Positions 1 through 6,112 of a stretch of 64,000 nt of DNA are shown one piece after another. The notes under the pieces were generated by a model, which had not been told where the DNA came from, did no database searches, and was given only the letters and a program-made list of their open reading frames with translations. Position numbers and translations under genes: made by a program. The stretch comes from Molossus alvarezi (taxonomy: Eukaryota > Chordata > Mammalia > Chiroptera > Molossidae): the NCBI GenBank assembly GCA_037176705.1, contig JBAWUJ010000086.1, positions 124,001-188,000 on the forward strand. The letters run 5' to 3'. How positions within the stretch are numbered: position 1 is the first letter of the stretch; each line of letters opens with the position of its first letter.

Positions 1-370
1 GCGGGCAGACCCGGAAGCGGGCCGGAGAGAGGCACACACGCACAGACCCTCCCTCCCTCCCTCCCTCCCAGACACACACGGGCCTCCACACCTCCCTCGC
101 TGGCTCCCTCCCTCCCCCCCTTGGCCTCTGGCAACATACAAGTACAGAATCAGTCAAGAAAACGTTTCAATATCGCGGCGCTCTCGTCCTGTTCATCGGC
201 TCCGCGTCAGTCTGCGGCCTCGGCCCGGGCAGAGACCCTGAGAGGGCCGAGGAGATCTCACCCTCCCTTTCGACCTCGAGGATGTTCAGTGGGCCGGCGA
301 GGGAAGAGCGGCTGCCAGCCGCCGAGCCGGCCCGCTCGGTTTGTTTCTCACGGAAGGCTTCCGGGCCCGT
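1..370. promoter_or_regulatory. CpG island tail at left window edge
   Basis: CpG-dense tail of an island that began in a copy left of the window. It includes the CCCT tract (47-69) and a GCGGCG/GCCGCC-rich stretch up to about 355. Confidence 0.75.
47..69 (+). repeat. CCCT tetranucleotide tract
   Basis: Five to six CCCT repeats inside the CpG island, followed by CAGACACACACG and further CTCC clusters to about 120. The length is constant in all twelve copies, unlike the TCCC tract at 1377. Confidence 0.9.
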
Positions 371-380
371 GACAAGGGAG

Positions 381-392
381 ACCATCTGGTGG
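381..392 (-). promoter_or_regulatory. CTCF-like core motif, U1
   Basis: The minus strand reads CCACCAGATGGT. This matches the CTCF core CCASYAGRKGGC at 11 of 12 positions, the last base being T instead of C. The outer flanks fit less well. It lies just past the CpG-island edge and is the best CTCF match I found in the unit. The call rests on motif matching by eye, and occupancy is unknown. Confidence 0.5.
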
Positions 393-773
393 GAGACCTA
401 AGAGTGTAGTGAGAAATCAGGAGGGATACCTCGACTGGGAACATCTTCCCTGAGGAGCAAGGGGTTCGCCTCCCACACCGGGCCCCCGCCCAGCTCAGGA
501 TCCCAGTACCAGGAAGAGAAGTCCCCATCCCTTGTGGCTGTGCAAACCACGGGGAATCGAGTCGAGGTCGAGCCTGCCGGGGTCCCAGGCAGTTCCTTTG
601 AAAGGGCCTGCCCACGCACGGAGCTCCGGGGACCCTCTTTCTGCGGGCTGCGGAGTGGGGGTGGGTGGCAGGGAGGGACAGCGGCAGCTTGAAAGGCACC
701 AGAGACATCCCTGGGAAGAACTGAGTCCTTTGGCATTGGGGTGAGAGCTGGAGGGGCAGCTTTGTCCCGGGCA

Positions 774-779
774 CACGTG
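774..779. promoter_or_regulatory. CACGTG E-box
   Basis: Palindromic E-box of the class bound by USF and MYC/MAX-type bHLH factors. It lies in a CpG-moderate segment 400 bases past the island edge and is present in every copy. Confidence 0.35.
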
Positions 780-999
780 CTGGTGGAGGCTGCTGTTCCA
801 TGGGTGAGCCCTTCCCTCGCGGGGCAGGCAGCCCGGTGGGCGGGCGCGCACCGTCCCTGGGACTCTGGTGACCTGGCACCCACTGTCTGGGCCACCCTGG
901 TGATTGCCTGAGGCCCCGCCCCACGGCCCATTCAGGCCCACCCAAGCTGTGTCCATTGATTTTCTCCTAGGATTGGCCTGTCTTGGCTCCCGCTTGCTT

Positions 1000-1005
1000 C
1001 ACGTG
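1000..1005. promoter_or_regulatory. CACGTG E-box
   Basis: Second E-box of the unit, in CpG-poor sequence (CTTCACGTGGTCC context). Confidence 0.3.
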
Positions 1006-1376
1006 GTCCTAAATTCTCTGAAACCAGCAACACCTGGCCTCAGCGAGCCCCATCCCTCCTCTGGCTCACTGGCCCCAGGCCTGGCAGTGGTAGCAGCCAG
1101 CCTTGGGGCCCAGCTTGACATTGCCTAGGCACCTCCAAGACCAGCACAGAAGGCAGCCATGTGTAGATCGCTTTGTAGCTTATGTCTGGTGGCCCCGGGG
1201 AGAACACACAGGGGCAGTGGCCGACCTCGCCCCGGAGCCAGCCTGGAAGAGTTGGCCTTTCCTTTGCTCCTTTTCCCTTCAGAATATTACAGTGGCATCC
1301 TCAGTCCCTGGAGGTGGGCCTCTGAGCTTCTTTCTCAATAGGCTGTACGTGTGTATTCTTTCCCTTGCCTCTCTCT

Positions 1377-1395
1377 TTCCTCCCTCCCTCCCTCT
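1377..1395 (+). repeat. TCCC tract, variable by one tetramer
   Basis: Short TTCC(TCCC)n tract. U3 (12817-12839) and U4 (18535-18557) carry one more TCCC than all other copies. The adjacency of the two long alleles suggests a single expansion spread locally. Confidence 0.9.
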
Positions 1396-1640
1396 CTGGC
1401 TAGAGCCCTTTGGGGCTCAGGGCGAGACTGAGGAAGTTGTACAGAGAGCTCCCACATGCCCACTGCCCTGTAGTCCCTGCTCTTTCTTCCCCAAGTCACA
1501 CACGGGCAGGCACGCAGGCACCCAATGCGTGAATTTTCTGAGGCCCAGAGGCCTGGTGCAGAACTTAGGATGAAACCCCTACCCTTCTGTTTTCCACAAA
1601 GACAGGCATGGGCCTAAGCAAGGTGGCCTGGCCTGGGCCT

Positions 1641-1678
1641 GGGGGTGGGGTGGGGGTGGGGTTAGGGGATGGGAAGGG
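1641..1678 (+). other. G-quadruplex-capable tract
   Basis: Consecutive G runs of 5, 4, 5, 4, 4, 3 and 3 separated by one to four bases satisfy the usual G3+N1-7 rule several times over. It includes one GGGTTAGGGG telomere-like element. The tract is constant in length in all eleven full copies. Folding is predicted from the pattern only. Confidence 0.6.
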
Positions 1679-1883
1679 AAGGCCAGGGCCACTTATTCCA
1701 AGGGAAAGCAATGGCTTCATTCCAATGCAGAGAGCCTAGGACTTTGCCTCAGGCTTCTACAACTCCCCCACACTTAGGCCACTGATTCCAAGCTGCAGGA
1801 AGGGAGCGCGGGCGGGCAGTCTGGGGCTGAAAGAGTTCGCCTCCATGTGCCAAAGCCGAAAACTGCCCTCCACCCTCTGAGAC

Positions 1884-1958
1884 AGGGCAGGGTGTGGGTG
1901 GGGGTTAGGTGGCGGTCGGGTGGTGGCGGTGGTGTTGAGCGGTGGCGGTTTAGGGGTG
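1884..1958 (+). repeat. GGT/GGC-rich low-complexity tract
   Basis: G-rich strand made of GGTGG, GGCGG and GGGTGGGGG blocks, a second possible G-quadruplex region 200 bases after the first. No length change among copies was seen. Confidence 0.65.
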
Positions 1959-2174
1959 CAAGTCCAGGGCATCCAAGGAGAAGTTAAACAGTCCATCTCG
2001 GCGTCTTCGATTCCCCAGGCCAAACGCTGGTGTGGAGTGATGAGGGTGCGGGGAGGCCTGGTAGGGGATGAATGGACTCAGTAAGCCAGTGTCTCGGGAA
2101 CAACGAGCACACGCGTACTGAAACACTGTGCTCCAGCTGACGATTTTGGTAACTCTCCTTTAGGTTCCCCTCAC

Positions 2175-2226
2175 ATGGATGGATGGGTAGATGGTTGGGT
2201 GGGTGGGTGGATGGATGGATGGATGG
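2175..2226 (+). repeat. GGAT/GGGT tetranucleotide tract
   Basis: ATGG/GGAT tetramers interrupted by GTAG and GGTT and by a GGGT block. The length is the same in all copies despite its size. The interruptions probably stabilise it. Confidence 0.92.
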
Positions 2227-2456
2227 TGAGCACTGAACTGGACAGACAGGACACACCGATCCTCCCTCCACCCACCGATTTCCAAGGGTAGGTCCGGGCC
2301 TAGGACATGGGCAACACCCCCATCAAGTGAATTTAGTTAACACCTTTGTAGTTTGGACCGTCCTTTGAGTTTAGTTTAGGTCTCTGGGTCTGTGGGGCCA
2401 CTACACAGGCCTCCGCTGAGCTCGCCTGTGTTCCTATGTGTATGTGGCCCCTGTTA

Positions 2457-2475
2457 CGCACACACGCACACACAC
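2457..2475 (+). repeat. CA dinucleotide tract
   Basis: Interrupted CACACGCACACACAC tract. Constant in length in all eleven full copies. Confidence 0.85.
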
Positions 2476-2836
2476 GGTCCTCTCCTCGGGAGAGCCCTGA
2501 CTCCTAAGTCGTGATCCCGGGGTTGTTTGAAACATCACCCCAAAGGAGTGGACCCCAGGAGGAGGATGTGAACATATGTAGTAGAGGCCCGTGAACTGTG
2601 TGTTCTGAAAAGGGTTCAGACCTTAGGTCGTAGGTGATGTTTATATTTACCACCCTGCAATGAGAACCTAGAAACAGGTCAGGACATCAAAAATCCCTCT
2701 CTTTGAAAGTCAGGGAGTTCCTGCATGTGTCAGAGAGGGTCCCCTATTTGTCTCCTGGCCTTCCATAGAATTCACCCCAGGACCTGATGTGTAATCTTTG
2801 AGTCTGATGAGTTTTTTGAGTCATTCTTTGTTGTTG

Positions 2837-2888
2837 CTGGTGCTGGTGCTGGTGCTGGTGCTGGTGCTGGTGCGGGTCCTGGTGTTGG

Positions 2889-2917
<29 letters not shown>
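2837..2917 (+). repeat. CTGGTG/CTG compound tract, U1: 6 hexamers, CTG9
   Basis: Six CTGGTG hexamers (2837-2872), then CGGGTC, CTGGTG, TTGGTG, then nine CTG (2891-2917) followed by GTG. This is the most size-variable locus of the body of the unit. Open frames through it give leucine/valine runs, which is a property of the repeat and not evidence of a protein. Confidence 0.95.
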
Positions 2918-2920
<3 letters not shown>

Positions 2921-3202
2921 GTTCTTCAGTTAATCCTCACCCGAGGGTATTTCCTTGATTTGCAGTTGGACACCGAAATGCCAGGATAATTCTGGGAGAA
3001 GAGGAATGGAGAAACCGAGGCAGGAAAGTTAAACAAAGCCAAAGAGCTTTGCGGGACGTGTGTAGCAGGGCCTGATCTTGAGAACCAGGCCAACAGACTC
3101 TACTTGTCACAGAAGTGTGCAGCAGAGGAGGGGGCACGGAAGGGGAGAGGGGGAGAATTCAGACACCACTTAGTGGCAATTATCCTGAAGTTGTTGGGAC
3201 AG

Positions 3203-3240
3203 CAGGGAGGGAGAGAGGGAGGGAGGAGGAAAGAAGAGTG
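3203..3240 (+). repeat. Purine-rich GGGA tract
   Basis: Uninterrupted purine strand of GGGAGGGAGAGAGGGA type, invariant in length. It ends four bases before the diagnostic A/G site at 3243. Confidence 0.8.
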
Positions 3241-3485
3241 TAAAGGAATGAACCAAGCAACCGAGCAACCAACCGACCAAAGAGGCAGGTCCTTCCCAGG
3301 AACTAGACCAAAGAAAAGGGGAGACTTTTGGAGTCCAACTGCACCAGGAATATCTAGGCGAGGAACTTCAAAACAAAAACTTCCAGACCGAAGGGGATGT
3401 GAGGCAGAAAAGGCTCTTTAGATGAGCCGAGAGCCTGCCTGTGCTCCCTAGGCCAGACGCGTAGGGTGGCTCGCTCCGTTTCCGT

Positions 3486-3543
3486 AATAAATGTGCATGA
3501 GTTCAGGTTGTGCTCCCTTCACTTGCATTCAGGTTGCAATAAA
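3486..3543 (+). terminator. Paired AATAAA polyadenylation-type signals
   Basis: AATAAA occurs at 3486-3491 and again at 3538-3543. A GT-rich stretch (GATGTTCTGTGCAGTG) starts about 22 bases after the second. A nine-base direct repeat TTCAGGTTG sits between the two signals. If the plus strand is transcribed, these are the best candidates for a 3' end. No transcript evidence is available. Confidence 0.3.
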
Positions 3544-3700
3544 TTCACGGGGCGAGCGGAACGCAGATGTTCTGTGCAGTGTCTCCTCCACCTCCTTCCC
3601 CATGAGAACACAAAGATCCAGGCTGGGGACAGCCCTCTGCCGGTGATTCAGGGGATCGTCCAGTCACACCTCTCTGGTGTCTGTGAGCGGTGCAGGTCCC

Positions 3701-3708
3701 ATTTGCAT
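3701..3708 (+). promoter_or_regulatory. POU octamer ATTTGCAT
   Basis: Perfect octamer (reverse complement ATGCAAAT), the element bound by OCT1/OCT4-type POU factors. It is about 430 bases upstream of the CpG island and present in all eleven full copies. Confidence 0.4.
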
Positions 3709-4111
3709 CACAGGCGGCCTTTGAGAGGGAGTGGGAGGGGGCCAGGGGGTATGGTCAAGTGGGAGGGCAGGAGGGAGCGGGAAGAGGGAACTCTGCAACA
3801 CCTGATGAGTTTATTGTCTTTGGCTTTCCCCACACACTCACTGCTTCCAGAAGCAGTGTGGAGTCACACCAAGATTCCCCACAGGAGAACAGGAAGGAGG
3901 GGTTGACGGCAGGCAAGTTTCCTTAGTAGGCCTCCTCCTCGCCCAGCCGCACCACTTGCCCTTGGCAGAGATTCCAACGCCAGGCAAGGGGAGGAGTGGG
4001 GGCGAAAGCTTCACAGTGCCCAAAGGGTAGGGCCCCCGGCCCATGGGAAGCTGGTGGCAGGCGGGCCGAGCAGTGGAGGGGTGTCCCATGGAACACATCT
4101 GCCGCTTTGCC

Positions 4112-4116
4112 ATTGG
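4112..4116 (-). promoter_or_regulatory. Inverted CCAAT box
   Basis: ATTGG in the context CCATTGGACT, 22 bases before a GC-box cluster. This fits an NF-Y-type proximal promoter element at the left edge of the CpG island. Confidence 0.4.
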
Positions 4117-4137
4117 ACTGGAGCTTGGTGGGTTGTC

Positions 4138-4149
4138 GGGGCGGGGCGG
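4138..4149 (+). promoter_or_regulatory. GC boxes at left edge of CpG island
   Basis: GGGGCGGGGCGG contains two overlapping SP1-type GC boxes close to the inverted CCAAT at 4112. No TATA box is seen nearby, so any promoter would be of the TATA-less CpG-island type. Confidence 0.45.
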
Positions 4150-4199
4150 CGGCCCAAACACACGGGTGGAGGGGGGCGCTCGCCTAGGGCGGGACTTTT

Positions 4200-4208
4200 G
4201 GGGGGGGG
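4200..4208 (+). repeat. Poly-G run, G9 or G10
   Basis: G9 in U1, U2, U3, U4, U7, U8 and U11. G10 in U5 (27107-27116), U6 (32837-32846), U9 (49999-50008) and U10 (55728-55737). The one-base change joins or splits open reading frames, which is a reason to distrust them. Homopolymers of this size are also prone to sequencing error. Confidence 0.85.
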
Positions 4209-4374
4209 TTGCCCCGCCGGTTCGGTGCCCGCCGCCACAGGAGTGGTTCGCCGTGTCCTGCCAGGAATCCCTCCGTCACCCTCTTCAGTCCACCAAATCC
4301 CGTTTTTGTCTGGGAAAAGTGGACATGTGTAAAAAGGAGAAGCGAACGGACGACACAGTTCCGAGAGGCCGATT

Positions 4375-4395
4375 CACGTGGATATTGTTTCCACG
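4375..4395. promoter_or_regulatory. CACGTG E-box with small inverted repeat
   Basis: CACGTG at 4375-4380 overlaps a CGTGGA...TCCACG inverted repeat (arms 4377-4382 and 4390-4395, 7-nt loop). A splice-donor-like GTAAGT begins at 4414. Confidence 0.35.
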
Positions 4396-4583
4396 CGACA
4401 CAGGTGTCAAGAAGTAAGTGTAAGGGACGAGGCGCCCACCTGCATTTCTCAGGCCGTGAAAGTGGTTTTCATGGCAGGTACTGCCCTGTGTCATTTGCCC
4501 CGACCCTGCTCCTACACACCGCCTTCCATTTCCCCGGGGCGCGCAGGTGTGCTGTCAATTGCCAGCATTCAGGACGGCCGCGG

Positions 4584-4607
4584 CCCCGCCCCTTTCGCCC
4601 CGCCCCC
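4584..4607 (-). promoter_or_regulatory. Central GC-box cluster
   Basis: CCCCGCCCC at 4584-4592 and GCCCCGCCCCC at 4597-4607 form tandem SP1/KLF-type sites in the most CpG-dense part of the island. Similar CCGCCCC elements recur near 4945 and 5490. Confidence 0.5.
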
Positions 4608-4711
4608 GGCCTGACGGCCCATCCCCCTGTGCGCCGACCTGGCCAGCTGTCAACCTCCTCTGTGCCGAGCTTATCACAGCCGCCACCGGGCAGGCGCTGC
4701 GCGATTGCCCC

Positions 4712-4717
4712 ACGTCA
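4712..4717. promoter_or_regulatory. CRE half-site ACGTCA
   Basis: CACGTCAC context, CREB/ATF-type half-site about 100 bases after the GC-box cluster. Constant in all copies. Confidence 0.35.
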
Positions 4718-4733
4718 CAGTGAGGCCAGCCGG

Positions 4734-4767
4734 ATCGCATCGCATCACATCGCATCGCATCGCATCC
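4734..4767 (+). repeat. TCGCA pentamer tract
   Basis: Seven pentamers, TCGCA except for one TCACA (third) and a final TCC break. Each TCGCA has a CpG, so the single TCACA may be a CpG decay on the opposite strand that is now fixed in every copy. Confidence 0.9.
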
Positions 4768-4816
4768 TGACTAACGGGGCCACGGAGACGCGTGGCCCAG
4801 AGCTCGGGAGCCCGGG

Positions 4817-4822
4817 CACGTG
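4817..4822. promoter_or_regulatory. CACGTG E-box
   Basis: GGGCACGTGCTCG context inside the CpG island, 60 bases before the TC run. Confidence 0.35.
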
Positions 4823-4881
4823 CTCGATTCACGGCAGCGGGAGGGTGCTTGGGACACTTGTCTTCTCTCCTCTCTTTTCTG

Positions 4882-4883
<2 letters not shown>

Positions 4884-4918
<35 letters not shown>
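4884..4918 (+). repeat. TC dinucleotide run, U1: 35 nt, then GTGT
   Basis: Core of a longer pyrimidine-rich region (about 4860-4985) inside the CpG island. It is followed by GTGT and a second CT run, then by CCGCCCCGCCCCC. Two AG acceptor-like dinucleotides follow at 4990-4991 and 5016-5017, so the tract could act as a polypyrimidine tract if the region is transcribed. Confidence 0.97.
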
Positions 4919-4922
<4 letters not shown>

Positions 4923-5017
4923 CTCTCTCTGTCTCTCTCTCTTTCCCGCCCCGCCCCCGTCTCCCTCTCCTCCTCTCTCTCACCCCCCTAGTCTCATAGA
5001 GCTCTCCGGTCTTGCAG

Positions 5018-5301
5018 GACAGGGAATTTCGCGGAGTCGTGGAAGGGACTGCTCCCCTAGGCCCCTCCTGTGCCGAGGAAGGTCAGGCGGGCAAGCGGGT
5101 CCCCGGGCGGAATTGGGGATTTCCTCGGAGCGAGGAGAGGAGGCAGCTTTTCTGTGCGATCTCGGTTCCGGCGGAGGACACCTGCTGTGGGCAGAGAAGC
5201 CTGACCCCGGTGGCCTGGGGTTTTCGCCGGCGCCGGCGATACGTCAACCATCCACAGGAGTGGAAACGGTCCTGGTGCACACTGCAACTGTTTTCAGAGA
5301 G
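5018..5301 (+). other. Splice-site-bounded segment (possible non-coding exon)
   Basis: The segment is preceded by the long CT-rich tract and CTTGCAG (AG at 5016-5017), and followed by GAGAG|GTAGGG (GT at 5302-5303). Both fit splice consensus, giving a 284-bp exon-like segment. Upstream donor-like sites exist at 4414 (GTAAGT) and 4478 (CAG|GTACTG). The U3 and U7 substitution (16748, 39671) lies nine bases past the donor G. No coding signal is convincing. This is a hypothesis about an RNA, not a gene call. Confidence 0.2.
5224..5239. other. Perfect 16-bp CG palindrome
   Basis: TCGCCGGCGCCGGCGA equals its own reverse complement and holds five CpGs. It is intact in all eleven full copies. Confidence 0.95.
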
Positions 5302-5438
5302 GTAGGGACTGTCGTGTCTTAGGTCAAATAAGTACTTTTGAAACCTAAGTCCTTCAGATCAACGTGTTAATATTTATTGCCTGATCCGCCCGCGCCCGCC
5401 CAGCCCCCAGCACACCAGGCCACCCACAGCCGGCCTCG

Positions 5439-5512
5439 CCCCCCCCACCCAGACACACACACACGCACCCCCACGGACACGCACACCGCCCCGCCCCCAC
5501 CCACACCGACAC
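5439..5512 (+). repeat. C-run and CA/CCCA-rich tract
   Basis: C8 (5439-5446; C9 only in U3 at 16876-16884), then CACACACACACGCACCCCC and CCACCCACACC low-complexity sequence. The CA part does not vary in length. Confidence 0.85.
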
Positions 5513-5545
5513 AGCAGCGCCCAGTCACGGCCCGCTAGAGATCCG

Positions 5546-5557
5546 GGCCACTGGTGG
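5546..5557 (-). promoter_or_regulatory. Second CTCF-like motif
   Basis: The minus strand reads CCACCAGTGGCC, 10 of 12 matches to CCASYAGRKGGC. It lies in the right half of the CpG island, about 550 bases before the stronger motif of the next unit and in the same orientation. Repeated identically in each full copy. Confidence 0.3.
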
Positions 5558-5648
5558 ACCCGGTCGCTGTCCGTTGCAGCGGCCAAGTCCGGTGCCGGGC
5601 AACCTGTCTCTCCGGTCGCCCAGGCAACCGGCGGCCAGGGCCGCCGTT

Positions 5649-5655
5649 GATGGCG
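5649..5655 (+). promoter_or_regulatory. YY1-like GATGGCG motif
   Basis: GATGGCG matches the core of the YY1/REX1 element AAGATGGCGGC. It sits between the two CTCF-like motifs and touches the left arm of the inverted repeat at 5654. Confidence 0.35.
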
Positions 5656-5715
5656 CGGTCACGCGTCACCCGCAAGTCGTCCTCGCTCGTTCGGTGCCTC
5701 GATCGCGTGACCGCG
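5654..5715. repeat. 12-bp CpG inverted repeat with 38-bp spacer
   Basis: CGCGGTCACGCG at 5654-5665 is the exact reverse complement of CGCGTGACCGCG at 5704-5715. Each arm contains three CpGs and a GTGAC/GTCAC core. The pair is present unchanged at every unit junction in the window, and could be a pair of opposed binding sites or a cruciform stem. Confidence 0.85.
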
Positions 5716-6100
5716 GTTCTGCGGGCAGACCCGGAAGCGGGCCGGAGAGAGGCACACACGCACAGACCCTCCCTCCCTCCCTCCCTCCCAGACACACACG
5801 GGCCTCCACACCTCCCTCGCTGGCTCCCTCCCTCCCCCCCTTGGCCTCTGGCAACATACAAGTACAGAATCAGTCAAGAAAACGTTTCAATATCGCGGCG
5901 CTCTCGTCCTGTTCATCGGCTCCGCGTCAGTCTGCGGCCTCGGCCCGGGCAGAGACCCTGAGAGGGCCGAGGAGATCTCACCCTCCCTTTCGACCTCGAG
6001 GATGTTCAGTGGGCCGGCGAGGGAAGAGCGGCTGCCAGCCGCCGAGCCGGCCCGCTCGGTTTGTTTCTCACGGAAGGCTTCCGGGCCCGTGACAAGGGAG

Positions 6101-6112
6101 ACCATCTGGTGG
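6101..6112 (-). promoter_or_regulatory. CTCF-like core motif, U2
   Basis: Identical copy of the motif at 381-392. Confidence 0.5.

Larger units (their letters stand above)
1..5720. repeat. Macrosatellite unit U1 (5720 bp), reference copy
   Basis: This is the first full copy of the tandem unit and the coordinate reference for unit positions. The sequence starting at base 1 recurs at 5721 and ten more times. Positions 1-370 are the tail of a CpG island begun in the preceding copy. Positions 400-4100 are CpG-poor with simple repeats. Positions 4130-5720 are the next CpG island. No gene is recognisable. Variable loci: TCCC tract short form, six CTGGTG then nine CTG, G9 at 4200, 35-nt TC run followed by GTGT, and C8 at 5439. 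Informative bases: T at 2376, T at 3181, A at 3243, T at 4640 and C at 4666. The unit boundary is arbitrary because no array edge is visible. Confidence 0.98.
4130..6090. promoter_or_regulatory. CpG island, U1/U2
   Basis: CpG dinucleotides are frequent from about 4130 to 6090, spanning the arbitrary unit boundary. They thin out in the CT tract (4860-4985) and near 5280-5380. Inside are GC boxes, an inverted CCAAT, two E-boxes, a CRE half-site, a 16-bp CG palindrome and a YY1-like motif. Large unmethylated CpG islands usually mark vertebrate promoters. The edges were placed by eye. Confidence 0.8.

Noticed and set aside
888..906. Additional CTCF-like sites at 892-903, 3166-3177, 4047-4058 and 4164-4180
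   Set aside because: Each matches part of the core but has mismatches at central positions or an extra base, so they are weaker than 381-392 and were not annotated.
286..945. Minus-strand frames of 219, 177 and 153 codons stacked over the same bases in every unit
   Set aside because: Three overlapping open frames on one strand in GC-rich DNA, proline/arginine/glycine-rich, with no recognisable domain. They are invariant only because the DNA itself is invariant.
2798..2989. Leucine/valine-rich hydrophobic peptide that could look like a membrane segment
   Set aside because: It is the translation of the CTGGTG/CTG microsatellite, starts at a TTG, and changes length with repeat number.
4816..4842. 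Resemblance of GTGCTCGATTCACGGCAG to the start of U6 snRNA
   Set aside because: Only the first several bases and the GGCAGC part agree. The rest of U6 is absent and no snRNA promoter elements are positioned upstream.
4860..4985. CT-rich tail of a carnivore tRNA-derived SINE
   Set aside because: The TCTCTGTCTCTC pattern is similar, but no SINE body with A and B boxes precedes it and no target-site duplication is visible. No LINE, LTR or DNA transposon was recognised elsewhere in the unit.
1..5720. D4Z4-like unit encoding a DUX homeobox protein
   Set aside because: No homeodomain signature (WFxNRR) appears in any open frame, and the layout differs. GC-rich macrosatellite character is the only similarity.
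1..5720. Ribosomal, 5S, U2 snRNA or tRNA gene array
   Set aside because: Tandem GC-rich units with a CT microsatellite recall RNU2, but I could not find U2, 5S, 18S/28S or tRNA sequences in the unit.
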